NCBI RefSeq assembly: GCF_002078875.1 | Contig: NC_034412.1 | Span: forward strand, 9,710,041-9,774,040 | Direction: 5' to 3' | Source of the DNA: Numida meleagris | Taxonomy: Eukaryota; Chordata; Aves; Galliformes; Numididae | Length of the DNA: 64,000 nt | Shown here: positions 12,771 through 25,960 of the stretch, in pieces | Position numbering within the stretch: position 1 is the first letter of the stretch | Layout of the letters: every line of letters begins with the position of its first letter | Notes under the pieces: model-generated | What the model was told of the DNA's origin: nothing | The model's input: the letters and a program-made list of their open reading frames with translations, nothing else | The model's database searches: none | Translations under genes and position numbers: made by a program

Positions 12771-15495
12771 TATAGAATCATAGAATCATAGAATTAGCTA
12801 GGTTGGAAAAGACCTACAAGATCATCCAGTCCAACCATCCACCTACCACCAATAACCCCACTAAACCATGTCTCTCAGTGCTATATCTAAACACTTCTTG
12901 AACACCTCCAGGGACAGTGACTCCACCACCTCCCTGGGCAGCCCATTCCAGCGCCTGACCACTCTTTCAGAAAAGTAGAATTTCCTGATGTCCAGCCTAA
13001 ATCTCCCCTGGCGCAACTTGAGGCCATTCCCCCTCGTCCTGCCCTTAGTTACAAGAGAGAAGAGGCTGACCCCCAGCTCACTACAACCTCCCTTCAGGTA
13101 GTTATAGAGAGTGATAAGGTCCCCCCTGAGCCTCCTCTTCTCCAGACTGAACAATCCCAGCTTCCACAGCCGCTCATCATAAGGCCTGTGCTCCAGACCC
13201 CTCACCCTTCCTCGCCCTCCTCTGAACACGCTCCAGGGCCTCCATGTCTTTTTTGCAGTGAGGGGCCCAAAACTGGACACAGTACTCGAGGTGGGGCCTC
13301 ACCAGGGCTGAGTTCAGAGGGACAATGACTTCCCTACTCCTACTGGCAACACTATTTCTGATACAAGCCAGGATGCCATTGGCCTTCTTGGCCACGTGGG
13401 CACACTGCTGGCTCATGCTCAGCCGAGCATTGACCAATACCCCCGGGTCCGTTTCCTCCACACAACCTTCCAGCCACTCTGCCCCAAGCCTGTAGCGTTG
13501 CCTGGGGTTGTTGCGGCCAAAGTGCAGGACCCGACACTTGGTCTTGTTGAACCTCATCCCATTGGCTTTGGCCCAGAGATCCAGCCTGTCCAGATCTCTC
13601 TGTAGGGCCTCTCTACCCCCAGGCAGATCGACACTTCCTGCCAGCTTGGTGTCGTCTGCAAACTTAGTGAGGGTGCTCTCAATGCCCTCATCCAGGTCAT
13701 CAATAAAGATATTGAAGAGGACAGACCCCAGCACCGACCCCTGGGGAACACCACTTGTGACCGGTCACCAGCTGGATTTAACTCCATTCACCACCACTCT
13801 CTGGGCCCGGCCCTCCAGCCAGCTCCTTACCCAGCAAAGAGTGTACCTGTCCAAGCCACAGGCTGCCAGTTTCTCCAGGAGAATACTGTGGGAGACAGTG
13901 TCAAAGGCTTTGCTGAAGTCTAGGTAGACCACATCAACAGCCTTTCCCTCATCCACCAGATGGGTCATTCGATCATAGAAGGAGATCAGGTTGGTCAAGC
14001 AGGTTGGGTTTGCCCTTCACAAACCCATGCTGGCTGGGCCTGATCCCCTGGTTGTCCTGCAAATGCCACGTGATCTCCCTCAGGACAATCTGCTCCATAA
14101 CCTTCCCTGGCACCGAGGTCAGGCTGACAGGCCTGTAGTTCCCAGGATCCTCCTTACAACCCTTCTTGTAGATGGGAGTCACACTGGCAAGTCTCCAGTC
14201 TTCTGAGACCTCTCCAGTTGACCAGGAACACCGACAGATGATGGAAAGTGGCTTGGCTTTCTCCTCCGCCAGCTCCCTCAGTACTCTCGGGTGGATCTCG
14301 TCCGGCCCCATGGACTTGTGGCACTCCAGGTGGAGTAGTAGGTCTCTGACCGTTTCTTCCTGAATTGTGGGGGGTTTATTCCGCTCCCCATCCAAGACTT
14401 CCAGGTCAGAGAGTAGAGTACTCTGAGCAGAACTGGTCTGGCTTTTAAAGACAGACGTAAAAAAGGCATTGAGAACTTTTCATTGTCCTCAGTGGCCACA
14501 TTCCCAGCCGCATCCAGTAAAGAATGGAGATTCTCCTTGGTCCTCTTCTTACTGTTAATATATTTGTAGAAGAGTTTCTTGTTCCCTTTTAACCTAGCAG
14601 CCAAGTTTAGTTCGAGCTGGGCCTTTGCCTTTCTAATTTTCTCCCCACAAACTAACAACCTCTTTGTACTCTTTCCGAGTTGCCTGTCCCTTCTTCCACA
14701 AGAGGTAGATTCTCTTTTTCGCCTGGAGCCTCAGGAAAAGCTCCCTGTTCATCCACACCGGTCTCCTTCCCTGCCGGCTCATCTTGCGGCTCAGGGGGAC
14801 AGCCTGTTCCTGCACCTTCAGGACTTCCTTCTTGAGGAGCGACCGGCCTTCCTGGACCCCTTTACCCTCCAGGACCGAATCCCAAGGGACCCTCCCTACC
14901 AGTCTCCTGAACAGTTCAAAGTCTGCCCTCCGAAAGTCCAAGGTAGCAGTTTTGCTGTCCCCTCTTCTGGTTCCACCAAGAATTGAGAACTCTACCATTT
15001 CATGGTCGCTCTGTCCAAGGCAGCCCCCAGCTTCCACATCTCCGACCAGACATTCCCTGTTTGTGAACAGCAGGTCTAGCAGGGCACCTCCCCTGGTAGG
15101 TTCTCTCACCAGCTGCAGAAGGAAGTTATCTTCCATACACTCTAGAAACCTCCTAGACTACTGCTTCTGCACCGTGTTGTATTCCCAGCATTATACCAGG
15201 GAAGTTGAAGTCCCCCATGAGGACAAGGGCTGGCGATCACGCAACTTCAGCCAGCTGTTTATAGAATGCCTCATCTGTCTCCATCCTGGTTAGGCGGTCT
15301 ATAACAGACCCCCACCAGGATGTCTACCTTGTCAGCCTTTCCTTTGATCCTAACCCACAGAGATTCAACGTTAGCTTCCCCAATTGCAAGCTCAGTAACA
15401 TCAGAACAGTCTCTAACATAGCGAGCCACGCCACCACCCCTCCTTCCTTGCCTATCCTTTCTGAAGGTCTTGTAGTTATCTTCTCGCTTCTCATG
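12771..15495 (-). mobile_element. Long 5'-truncated CR1 LINE, antisense to LPP
   Basis: About 2.7 kb of CR1 in minus orientation. Its 3' end at 12771 shows the tandem TAGAATCATAGAATCATAG terminus (minus-strand ATTCTATG units). Reading the minus strand from about 15490 down, one meets the end of the apurinic-endonuclease-like domain (VLMGDFNFPGI near 15200), then REPTRGGALLDLLFTNRE, then the reverse-transcriptase domain with NYRPVSLTSVPGKVMEQIV, VYLDFSKAFDTVSH and [11 protein letters not shown], and the C-terminal tail. CR1 encodes this endonuclease/reverse-transcriptase polyprotein. The 5' part of the element is missing. Confidence 0.96.
12861..15136 (-). pseudogene. Broken CR1 ORF2 (endonuclease end and reverse transcriptase)
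   Basis: The ORF2 remnant is split over several minus-strand frames. Segments are at about 15136-14633 (endonuclease end), 14658-14278 (linker), 14395-13973 (N-terminal RT, GNYRPVSLTSV), 13998-13765 (catalytic motif with SKAFDTVSH), 13734-13177 (FADD catalytic motif) and 13280-12861 (C-terminal region). Frame changes occur at roughly 14640, 14390, 13985 and 13230. A stop codon interrupts the frame just before the [10 protein letters not shown] segment, near 13764. The FADD box and the upstream aspartate motif are still readable, so decay is moderate, but the copy cannot encode a complete polyprotein. Confidence 0.9.
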
Positions 15496-17181
15496 TGATA
15501 GTGCACACTCTCAAGCTTGGCGCTGCCTGTTCGCGTGTGTCTAAAAGTGCTCTTGCTAATTATCCCTTTTGCCCCATCAGGAATGTGTTGTGTAACTGTG
15601 GTGGGGAAATAAATAAAAGAGAAAAATTTAGTAGCACGGTGACTATTTTGAGAGATGAGCTTTTGGCTGTCACATTGATTTTCCCCGGAGATACGGCACG
15701 TCCTTCACCTCCTTTAAGTTGACCGACCTGCATGGCATGGGTCTCCAGAGCAAGAATATTCCATTTTAGGAACCAGTTGGATAAGGCATGGGCTTGTGTT
15801 TGGTGTACACCGCCAACTATTTGGAAGTTAAAGTGCTATGAATTCCGCCTGTGAAACTGGAGGCGGAGGGAACACAATTTTGAAAACCGGGGCCTAAATG
15901 TCAGGGCTGAAAGGTCACATTTTGGCGGTTGAAAGCTCAGTTGTCACCACAAACATGGGCCTTCTGGAAGGGAATTGTGAGGCTCCATTTATTTGATCCC
16001 TGCATACCTGCTCAAATGTGCTCAATTCACACTGTATCCAGAGGTGTTTTGCTAACAAACTTGCCCAGCAAAGTGGCTCTGATCTTAGCAGTCAAAGTCT
16101 CCTTTCCTCATTTATTTTTCTCCTCTTTCTTGCTGTGAGCGGTGATGAAGATTCTGGGAACTCGGTCTGTCACTGGGATGGAGCTTTCTCTTGTAGCAGT
16201 TTTGGCTTTGTCATGCCCAGAGCAATGAGAGCTCTTTGAGGGGAGCCATAAAACTCATGAGGCATCAGAGGCAGCAGAAAGATGCATCGTATATAAATTA
16301 GCATTTAATTGCAAAACCTTTTGGCTACTTAGAAAAATGATTAGTCAAGTCTACTGGAAGGCAGAGAATGTCTATTTGTGGGGACGAGGGAAGGTTTGAT
16401 CACCTCAGATTTCTTACCTTTTTGTATTCTTCTCTAATGCAAATAGTAAATGATTAAAATGGAGGTGCGTTTTAAGTAGATTTCTGAAGAGATCTTGGAG
16501 CATTCTGTGCTTCCCGTGTGTTAATTATTTTATACAGAATAATCACTGTTTGCAAGTGGCCGATAAACAACAGAGCATTTCTTTGTGAGTCCCAAAACAT
16601 TAGCACGGTATTTGAGAACCGAGTCTTGGTTTTGTTTTATTGTTTCTTGCTCAGCAATACTGTGTGTGACGTTTCACTTCGGCACTTGTGCAGCCCAGTT
16701 GCTGCAAAGTTAGGTCAGTGATGGCTCCTCCGAGTGCTTTTCCATAAATGCAACTGTCTGGACCTTGCAAATAAGTTTATTATTTGTGCACAAAGAAGAA
16801 CTGAAGCCAGATCCTTCTTGTCAGGGCTGGCCCAGTACAGCTCAGAAAAGGCATTGCTTGCAAGGAAAAAACACCTTCAGCTTCAGCCCGTTCCAATTCT
16901 TGTCGGGGTTAATCTGCACTGGGACACAGATGTACTTCAGCTGTGGGCTTCTCTTAAAGGGGGAAAAATTGTTTCACAGCTGGCAAGTGGAGACTAGTGG
17001 CTGGTGAAGTCTCAGTTGAGGCTGTGTCTCATGTGAGCGTGCAACTGGAGTAAGGCTCTAAGCACTTATCTTCAGGTTCTCTTAATGACTCAGGTGAGAA
17101 TCAAGGATCACAATTCTGCCTCTTCCTCCTCATCACTTGGGAGCTACTGGAGTTAAGGAGCCATCTTGAGCACCTGTGTGT
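15496..17181 (+). other. LPP: LPP intron sequence without genes
   Basis: Nothing recognisable lies here beyond ordinary intronic DNA. No CR1 similarity continues past about 15500, which marks the 5' truncation point of the long CR1 copy. Confidence 0.75.
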
Positions 17182-17400
17182 TCATAGAATCATGAAGGTT
17201 GGAAAAGACCTCTAAGATCATCTAGTCCCACTGTCCACCTACCACCAATATTGCCCTCTAACCCATGTTCCTTAGTACCACATCTCCACACTTACTGAAC
17301 GCCTCCAGGGACGGTGACTCTAACACCTCCCTGGGCAGCCTATTCCAATGCCTCACTGTGCTTTCTTAGAATAATTTTTTTCCTAATATCCAACCTGTTC
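17182..17400 (-). mobile_element. CR1 LINE 3' fragment, antisense
   Basis: Starts with TCATAGAATCATGAAGGTTGG (terminal unit and 3' UTR read in reverse), followed by GACCTCTAAGATCATCTAG and GCCTCCAGGGACGGTGACTC. It ends after TATCCAACCTGTTCCTCA. Only the terminal 220 bases of CR1 remain. Confidence 0.92.
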
Positions 17401-18613
17401 CTCACTGAGCTTCTTGCATCTTGTAAGCGGTAGTAATTACGATATACATAGGCTAGTGTATTTACATTGGCCAGATGGAATATAGTCGATGCTGGGGGAT
17501 TCAGCTGTTGCTTTGAACCCACTGGTGAAACCTGGTCTGTATCCCATCAGTTTGACATGTTCTTCATCAACACTGGGACCTGATGAACCTTCATTGACAC
17601 GCTACCTGCTGACGATCGTGTCGTCAGCCTCCCCGAGAAGCTCTAAGTAAACAACCCTGTCTGGGATCAACAGATCATCTCTGTGGCATTTCTCGTCATC
17701 TAAACAATAATTCATTAAACGTTTAACGATTCTTTTGCTGTGTAGAAGAAAAAAAAAGAGAGCTGGCACCTTCCTTTAAAGATTCCATCTTTTTGTATTG
17801 TGTGGTGGTTTTTGTTCTCTTTTGGAGTTTTTTTTTATTTTATTTTGAAGGAAATCATGTTGATAAACTGAAAGAAAACCTATTATTACAAAAGCTGGAG
17901 TGCTTCTGAGAACGTTTAAAACAAGGATGACTAGAAATGACCTTTCCATCCTGGAGCGAACTTTGAGTGTGTTCTCCCTTTGGCATTTCTAATGATAGAC
18001 TTTCCATCTGGTCTTTGCTTAAAAGCTAAGATGCAGCTTGAGTTTTTTCACATTAAAACTGTGCATACTCTAAAATTAATCCTCTTGATCATTTCACTTC
18101 AGGGAGGGAGTGCAGAAAGACTGGGAATATTTGCTTATTTTTAGCAATTCCTTGCAGGCCTTCTAGCAGCAGATTCCTATTGTCTGAAATGAAGTAGTTT
18201 CTGTTTTGGAGGAACCCTGGATTTTCCTCTGCTTGGATTTGGGGAAATTATTCCTCCTAGAGGAGAATTTAAAATAAGTTGTAGAGATGGTGGGGACCCT
18301 GCTGGGGTGCATGAAGTGGATCTGTGGAGGGGATTTGTGCTCCTGTTATCATCTCTAGTAATGCTGACGTTTCCAGCAGGCAGATTCCTGGGTCCCACTT
18401 TCTCATTCCTGGAGGTTAACTCAGTTTGTCTTTGTCTTTGGGAAGACAAATGTTATTGCTCTGAATGTTCTCCCTTCCTCCTTTCTCCCAGCTTTTACTG
18501 CCGAGCATAACACTGTAAGGTATAGGACGTCCCTTTGGTCAGTCTGGGTCAGTGTCCTGGTTGTGTCTCCTCCAGCTCATCGTACATCCCCAGCTCCTCT
18601 CTGGTAGGGTAGC
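17401..18613 (+). other. LPP: LPP intron sequence without genes
   Basis: No feature is recognised. A T-rich stretch lies at about 17805-17845. Confidence 0.7.
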
Positions 18614-18714
18614 ATGAGAATCATAGAATCATTAAGGCTGGAAAAGACCACTAAGGTAATCTGGTCCAACTATCAACCTGTCACCACCATGCCCACTAAC
18701 CCATGTCCCTCAAG
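18614..18714 (-). mobile_element. CR1 LINE 3' end, 100 bp, antisense
   Basis: AGAATCATAGAATCATTAAGG, GGAAAAGACCACTAAGGTAA and CACCATGCCCACTAACCCAT are in CR1 order. Similarity stops at about 18714. Confidence 0.88.
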
Positions 18715-21700
18715 AAGCAGAAAGGTCTCTGGCTCTGTGAGAGCACTACTCTGCAACAGCTGGAACATTGCTGTGTTATCAGTGGTATTTTCATCAAAAA
18801 TCCAAAGCCTGGTACCACATGAGCCTGCGTGGAGAAAATAAACGCTGTTCCAGCCCAAACCACGATGCCCATACTGATTCTCCAGAGCTGAATGTACAAG
18901 AGTGAAATCCCAGTAAACGAATGCTTTGGGGAAGAACTGGGGATCTCCAGGGATGGACCAGTGCAACCATTCAGCCTCATTTCAGCAGAGAGTTTGGGGA
19001 AAGTACATAAAATGATTGCTTTGCCTAGCAAAGCATTTCAACAAATACCCAATTTGATACATGCTTGGTGAGTCCCCATGGGACGTCCCATTTAAGCATG
19101 CACTTGAACCTACGTGCGTAACTGAGTCTGTGCTGCGTGTTAGCACGTGCATGTGCAAGTGGAACGTTTCTCTGGGTCACATGTAGGGACTTCAGACACT
19201 AGATTTGTTCTTTTCATGCTCTGAAACTGGTTATTACTGAATGTATTCTCTTTCTTTTTTTTTTTCCCTCCTTCACCCTTCTATCCAACAAAGTTCCTCA
19301 AAAATGTAAGTGGGAGATTACTGGTGAGACATCCATTCCTCAAGTGTTGTTCCGGTGGGAGCAGCAGAAAGGAAGACTATTAGCAGAGTCATTTTCTTAT
19401 CAGAACTTTATAGGGAGTGTGTGCAGAAAGCATATGTTATGTGAGACTCAGGAGGAGCAGAGGTTGTTTGGGGTTCTTGGCAGAGAGATGCTGTGCTGAG
19501 GGGTTTGGTGTTTTGCTGCAGGTACTTTGGTGACCAGAACTATTAAAACAATGGGAGGGAGAAAGGATGTTGCAAATAATGGAAGAGAACAATTCTGGCA
19601 CATGTAGCTTCCTCTTCTTAAAGCTGCTTTCCCCTTGAGGCAATATATCTTGCGTCTTATGGGAAGGAAATCTTACAGTATAAAAGGAAGTCTGAACTGT
19701 TTACTCACGATTTTCGAAGTCTAGAAGTGTATTTCTTTTATGAAGAGATAATATAGGTCCTGTTCCCGTATTTTAGGGAAGCTTTTTTTTAAGATGAATC
19801 TCCAGAAATAGAACTATGGGGAGAGTTTCTTTAACATAATATTTGCATGTGACTGATGTTAATATTTCTGGAAGCCTGGGGGACGTAGGCTCAGCAAAGT
19901 GGAGGTGTTTAGGGAACAAAACAACCCGAGTTGGTGCCGTTAGCATGTACTGCTTGGCACACAGGGCACTGGAGGGCGGCTTTGAGCTCCTGGGGATGTC
20001 TTATTGCACCAAACTGTCTTGTAATTTCCTCTGTATCACGCTGCAATGCAGGGTCCATCCAGAAGTTTGCCACCTTTTCTCCCCCTCTTCAGTGCTCTTC
20101 TGTCTTCCCTTTCTCCTCAATTAAAATATAGGCGCGGAGAGAGAAAGCGGCGGTGATTTTCTATGATTAGCACAAACGGTGAAGCGCAGATAGCTGCAGT
20201 GGGCATATTCAAGGAGGGATGTTTTGTGCAAACCCCAGAGAAAAAGCAGCAAGCAGAAAAGAGGGGAAAAAAAGAGTCTGTACCAGTGCAACTGACTGCA
20301 TCACCCAGAATCCTTCAGAAGAATTTCTGCATTTTCTGCAGAGTACATAATTGAAGGAGAATTTTTGATAAAGACTAAATTGTGTACGGGCATGAAAAAT
20401 TCAGCAGGGAATTTAAGCCATTTCCAAACCACATGAAACATTAAACATTTCACTCAAGAATAGCTTGAAGATGGCATGCATCATCCCAAGCTTTAAGCAG
20501 TCATCTGATTTTTCTCTTGCAACTGTTAAATATATAGTAAAGGAGAGCCAAAGTAGATTTTATCTTCTTTCTCCTGATAAGTGCAGAACTACTGCTTTGA
20601 AAAATTTTGCTGGCTGACTTGATGCACACTTTAGTTTTCCCATCTTGGCCAGGTGATCTTAGCTGCAACGTTTCCAAGAGCACGGGGAGATATCAACACT
20701 GAGATCGCAGCTTGCTGTTCTGTGCTGCTGTTCACATCCAGCCTCGATCTCTCATCTGATGTCTCTCAAAGCAGCCATCTAAATCCACCGGAATTAAAGA
20801 TTTTAATCAAGCAAGATGCTAATCACCATGACATGATGTGATATATATGTGACCTGATACATCAGTCTCTTGAAAACAGAGAGCACTGTTTCTTACATGA
20901 TCTTCAACAGCCACATCTAAGTTTTGCCTAGAAGTGGTATTGGGTTTTAAAGCTTAGTTATGTCAGCATTTCTGAATTTGAAATGCGTCCTTTGTGTAGA
21001 TTAATATTGGCTAATTTCAGATCATTCTTAAGTATGTTTTTGATTACTTCGTACTTTCTTTACAGCTCCAGTACCCAAACATTCTGTTTTCTCATTAAAT
21101 AAGATATTCTTCACTTGGGTGTCTTTCATGAAAGAAAACCCAACTATGATTATTTAATTCCTCTATGACAGAGCTTTTGAAAGAACTACAAGAAACTGTA
21201 AGGCAGTCACCTTGGATGACTCTTCTCTTACTCCCTGAGCACACACTCCAACAGTATATCCATTTTAATTGTTTTCTTAGAGGTTACTAATACTGGAGTG
21301 GGGATTTAGAATGAAGATCAGTCATCAATCTGAAAAAGAATGGATTTGTGCTTTGCTGGAGTAAGACCGAGATAGAAAGAAAATCACAAGAAATTCCTCA
21401 CCTAACTCAACTTCATTCTTTGTCCAGAATTGCCCGAGTTGCAGCTTTGAGGGAAAACTGAACCTCAGAGTGGAGATTCCAGAAGTCCAGCCTTGAAGCT
21501 CATGCAGTATGTTACTACAGTTGATTTTTTTTTTTTTTTTAAACAACATTTTCTATCAGAATAGAGTCTCTGGCTTCTCCAAGAAAACCACAATCTGTGC
21601 AGAAGATTTTAATTTTCTTCCACATTTTTCCTTTTAACAACATCCGCAAATATTTCAGTAATTCATTTTCTGTAGCCTTGGTTATAGATAAAAGTTTTAA

Positions 21701-24268
21701 CTCAAGCTGAAATTAATCTCACCCAGGTTTCTCTCCACTAGATAATTGACCCTGCTTTTGGTGTGGTGCGTTGCACTGCAAGGGCCCCTTCTTGGTTCCT
21801 GTTTTTCCCTGGGCTGCTGCCAGACCCTGGGACTTGTTGTCTGGAAGGGAGGCACCTTATACTCAGCACAGTCACAGCAAAACTGCTTGTGGAATCGACT
21901 ACTTTCTCAGAATGGTCAGAAGTTCGAATAACTGCAATATCATGATCATCTTCATAAGGAGTGCAACATGAGAGATGTGTTTTCCCCAAAACCAGCGCAG
22001 ATACTTACGAAGAGTAGAGTGGGTTAAGGGGGTACTTGGATTTTGCATGCTATGGAAAACATAAACGTAATTACTTAAAAAGTCAGCTCGGCAAGTTGTT
22101 TCCTAACTAGGGGTCTATGAGCTGCCAGGAGGCCATTGTAAGGGAAGCTCAGTTACTTTGCTGAATTATGCAAAAAGTGCAAATTTTAAAGCATTGCTAT
22201 TTAGAGTATGATAATAACTGCACATATAAATGTGTATAATAACTTTGATGTGTTGGATAATGTTCATGGGTCAGGAAAGCTTGTGGATCAGTGTTTTAGG
22301 GTAAAGTTCACCTCAAAGAAGAGAGCCTACATCATATTTTCCCCTCTGCTTTCCATGCTATTTGAAAATACTGTAGAGAAGATGTAAAGCATCTCCTGAT
22401 TCCTCCATTGTTTTTTGCTTTGTCATAATGCCATTTCTCTTCCGTGATCTAGCTAGATCATGTGTGACATTTACAGCAGATTGCGGCAAGGGGAACCAAA
22501 CTTCATCCACAAAGACCACCACCACTATATGTAAATATAGATAGATATGTGAAACTGTATGTATTCATATAGAAATACAAACTCATATTCATATATGGAG
22601 ATTTTGAGCATTAGTTACTTGGAAAGAAGAAAATAGAAATGCATTCTGTTTGTCCAACATTCGATTTTATCTTGAGTAATCTTCAAGGATTAAGGATGTA
22701 ATTTTATATTCAAGCATTATACTTGATGAATGAGAAAGAAAATTATTTTATGCTATGAAGAAAATCTAGATAGCTTTTCTGATTCCCAATAGCATTGACT
22801 AATAGCAACAGAAGAAGGAAAGAAAGCCCATGCTGTTCATATTGCTGGAAACAGTGAACTAAGACGTATCTGATAAAGACACATGTTCTGCTTTAGTGTG
22901 GAAGTGTGGATGTTTCTAAGAGTTACACAGGGAGGGAAGGAACTGCAGGAGCCAGTTTGGAAATCAGCTTACACTTTCTTGTTCAGTTAATCTATGAGAG
23001 CTGTACATGCTATTTTCCACTGAGTGGTTCTGTTCCAATCTACCAAGGCAGCCAGCAGGCTCTGTGAAGAGGAGGCCTTGCAGGAGGGTGGACCCTACCA
23101 TCGAAGGAGACGCTCCAGCTGCAGCAGGGATTTTGTTGTCTCTCTCTGTTGCATGCTGGGCTGGCAGGATGGATCCAGCGCTGCCAGATGTTGTGCAGCA
23201 TGGGCCGCTGCTGGCTCTGACATTCAAGCCAAGGTAGCAGCACGTCATGTTTCCTCTGGCTGTTCAGATTTCAATTCACCCTCAAAGTGGGAAAACGACA
23301 CACAACAAAACAAAAACAATTAGAAGCAAAGATAAGTCTGAGATTGCTTAAAAACTGTTGGCTGTAGCTTCTGAAGCTGGAGGAAGTCCCCTGGCAATCA
23401 GGAGCTCTGGGAGGTTGTTTTCCTGATCTGTACAGTGTCTTGAATGTCATCACTTGGCACAGGGAGGGCTTGGTTGGTGATAAGAAAAGGTGCTGTCCCC
23501 ATCTTCCCCGGCTGCCTCTTTTGGGAGAAAGCTGTGATGACCTATGGTGCTTTGTGCCAAAAAACAAAATTTGTTTTAGTTGTACCATGCCACAACAGCC
23601 AGAGCGAATGCAATCTACATCCAGTGACGTAACTCATTTTTAGAACTCCTTCACAGCAGCCTCCTTTCGTAAATTAATGCCTGTGTCAACTCTTGTCAGG
23701 AGCTCTTAGCGTTGAACAAATGAGTTTAACACCATAATCTAATAAACAAACAGATAACCCTTTTCGGTTTTGTTCTGAGTAATACCACACTTCTCTTGCT
23801 GAGCTGCTTCGTGGAGCTTTTGCTCTTTGGAAGCGGAGGATATGTGTAGGAATGCGGTGCAATTCTCTTCTGAGGATGGGGTTTGCTCTTCTGACTTAGG
23901 TGCCCTGATTTCCAGCATAGTTCCAGTTGTTTGTGTTGAAATCTTTCCATCTCAGCAGGCTGTTTTCTGTCATTTTTTAAAATCATTTGGAACTACTTTT
24001 GCCCCTGTTTGTTTGACCTGAGCAGCTGCAGCTCAAAGTGGGGTTTCATCATACTAATTGCTGCACAGACCAAGACAGGCTCTCTCCTTCCAAATATACT
24101 TGGTGGAGGGAAGGCAAAGGAAGGCTATGCATGCTCATGGCACGGTGGGGTTAAGTGACATATCCAAAATCCCAAATCTGTGGTAAACAGTGGTTCTTAA
24201 TCCTTCTCAGTTAATCCTATGGCTTTTCTTCTTCTCTCTATTTTAGGTCAGATTTTACTTAGCATTTT
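18715..24268 (+). other. LPP: LPP intron sequence without genes
   Basis: 5.5 kb without an exon or mobile element that I can recognise. It contains a 16-base poly-T at 21525-21540, AT-rich sequence with TATA/GATA words at 22530-22600, and a 16-bp perfect palindrome at 22445-22460 that is within chance expectation. Confidence 0.7.
21525..21540. repeat. Poly-T run of 16
   Basis: Sixteen consecutive T residues. Confidence 0.8.
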
Positions 24269-24509
24269 CGTAGAATCGTAGAATCATTAAGGTTGGAAAA
24301 ACCACTAAGATCATCAAGTCTAGCCCATCCCCACCATGCCCACTAACCACATGCCTCATCACCACAGTTCTTGAACACCACCAGGGTCAGTGACTCCCCC
24401 ACATCCCTGGGCAGCCTGTGCCAGTGCCTCACCACTCCTTTGGAGAAGAATTTTTTCCTCATATCCAACCTGATATCAGTCCAAAACCGAACACAATACT
24501 CCAGGTGCC
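24269..24509 (-). mobile_element. CR1 LINE 3' fragment with internal deletion, antisense
   Basis: Begins GTAGAATCGTAGAATCATTA and runs through CACCATGCCCACTAACCACA and CTGGGCAGCCTGTGCCAGTG to CATATCCAACCTGATATCAG. It then jumps to CCAAAACCGAACACAATACT, which in the long copy lies about 280 bases further into the element. An internal deletion of the element explains the jump. Confidence 0.88.
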
Positions 24510-25299
24510 ATGGGCTGTTTCTTGCAGTGACTCAGTAAGATTTAGCAAAGGATGGGTTTATTTTCCTTGGAGCGGGTCTGTGATGCTAGCAGACCTCATC
24601 TCCACACAGATAGCAGTGTGACAGAGATATCTGCTGGGGGTTAACGATACCTGAGTGGGAGCAGAATGGCTTCATTTGCATGGGGTTCAGAAGATGTGGG
24701 GTTGAGGTGAGCAAAATCTCTCATCTCTGTTGCGGAGAGGTTGGCGTGGGACATTAGCTAGAATGCTTCATCACCCCAATCATCCAGAAAAAATACGCAG
24801 AAGGATCAAAGTACAGCCTTGTGTAGACGTTAGATGTTAGCGATGCTTAGTGCTGCATGCTGTAAGATCACTGCGTGTTGGATGTGGATGGAGGAACACA
24901 AACTAGCTTCTGCTCAACTCCATGAGCCCTGGGAGCACGCAGAATGTGGGACATCACTTGCCTTTTGCTGGATGGGGTTCACAGACAAGCCAAGGAAAAG
25001 TGCAACCACATCAAATAAGTGATGTTTTCACAATGAGGGGCATCCAGCGTGGCGAAGCGGCTGAGGTTTTGCATAAGTTGGGGAAGTGAGCCCTCGTTTC
25101 CTATTTGTGAACTAATTACTGCCTTTGCGGGTGTTTGTGAGGGAGGTCAATGAGTTCTAACGTGAACCAGAGATGGGGGGGGATTTTCCCCACTGGTGAC
25201 CTGAGCAGGGGTGAAAGGGCAGTGTGCAGGGCACTAAAAATAGCACCTGTTCATGCTAAATGAAGCCGCTTGATAAAACTGAATGGTCTGAAGGCTTGC
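24510..25299 (+). other. LPP: LPP intron sequence without genes
   Basis: No feature is recognised in this stretch. Confidence 0.65.
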
Positions 25300-25960
25300 T
25301 GTGGCATCCCAGCTCCGCGCCTTGTAGCAGCCACACTTAGCCGAAACCTTCCAGGCAACGCCCAGGGGTCCAGCTCCGGTCCCGGTGGAGGACGTGATGC
25401 TGATAAACCCCAGTTACCTCTGAGAGGTGGAAAAAGCAGCTTCGGAGCTGCCATCCCCACTCAGACCCAAACGTCAGCGCGGCCGTGTTTGAATCTCCGT
25501 GCTGGCACTCGCCCATGCGCTCCTCTGTCCCCCACCTGCAAGCTCTAGTGACTTTTTCTGGCTCCAGTACGGCTGGAAGAAATCCAGAGCGATTCCAGCA
25601 GAGCTATTTTGGGTTTGCGTTTGTAGGAGGAATCGTACCTGGAGGTTTTGAGTTAATCGCACGGTCATTTTTTCTTCTGTATATTTAAACACAGAAGTTA
25701 ATTAACATTTGAAAGTTTCACAGGCTGCTTCTTTTCATTATCTCAGCGAGCTGTAGTAAAGGGCTGCGTGACGGGAGGCTGATAGCCGTGCCGGAGTGGT
25801 GCAGATGGGAAGAATGCCGGGGAATTGGATCTGGCTCGTCCCGAGGGCCGGACGGTTGGGCAATGGGATGCAGGTTGAGGTGAGGAACATGAGCCACCAC
25901 GGTACGCGTCGCCGATTGACTTGCCGTGTAGTAAACAAAATTAGCAGATGATTGTTGGCG
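25300..25960. promoter_or_regulatory. CpG-rich block inside the first large intron
   Basis: By eye count this 660-base stretch holds close to 40 CpG dinucleotides, far more than the flanking intron. Dense clusters lie near 25475-25500, 25840-25855 and 25902-25915. It is GC-leaning and carries no CR1 sequence. Such blocks in avian introns can be alternative promoters or enhancers. No convincing TATA or initiator arrangement was found, so the function is inferred only from composition. Confidence 0.4.

Noticed and set aside
22445..22460. 16-bp perfect palindrome TGATCTAGCTAGATCA
   Set aside because: About one such palindrome is expected by chance in 64 kb, and flanking bases do not extend it.
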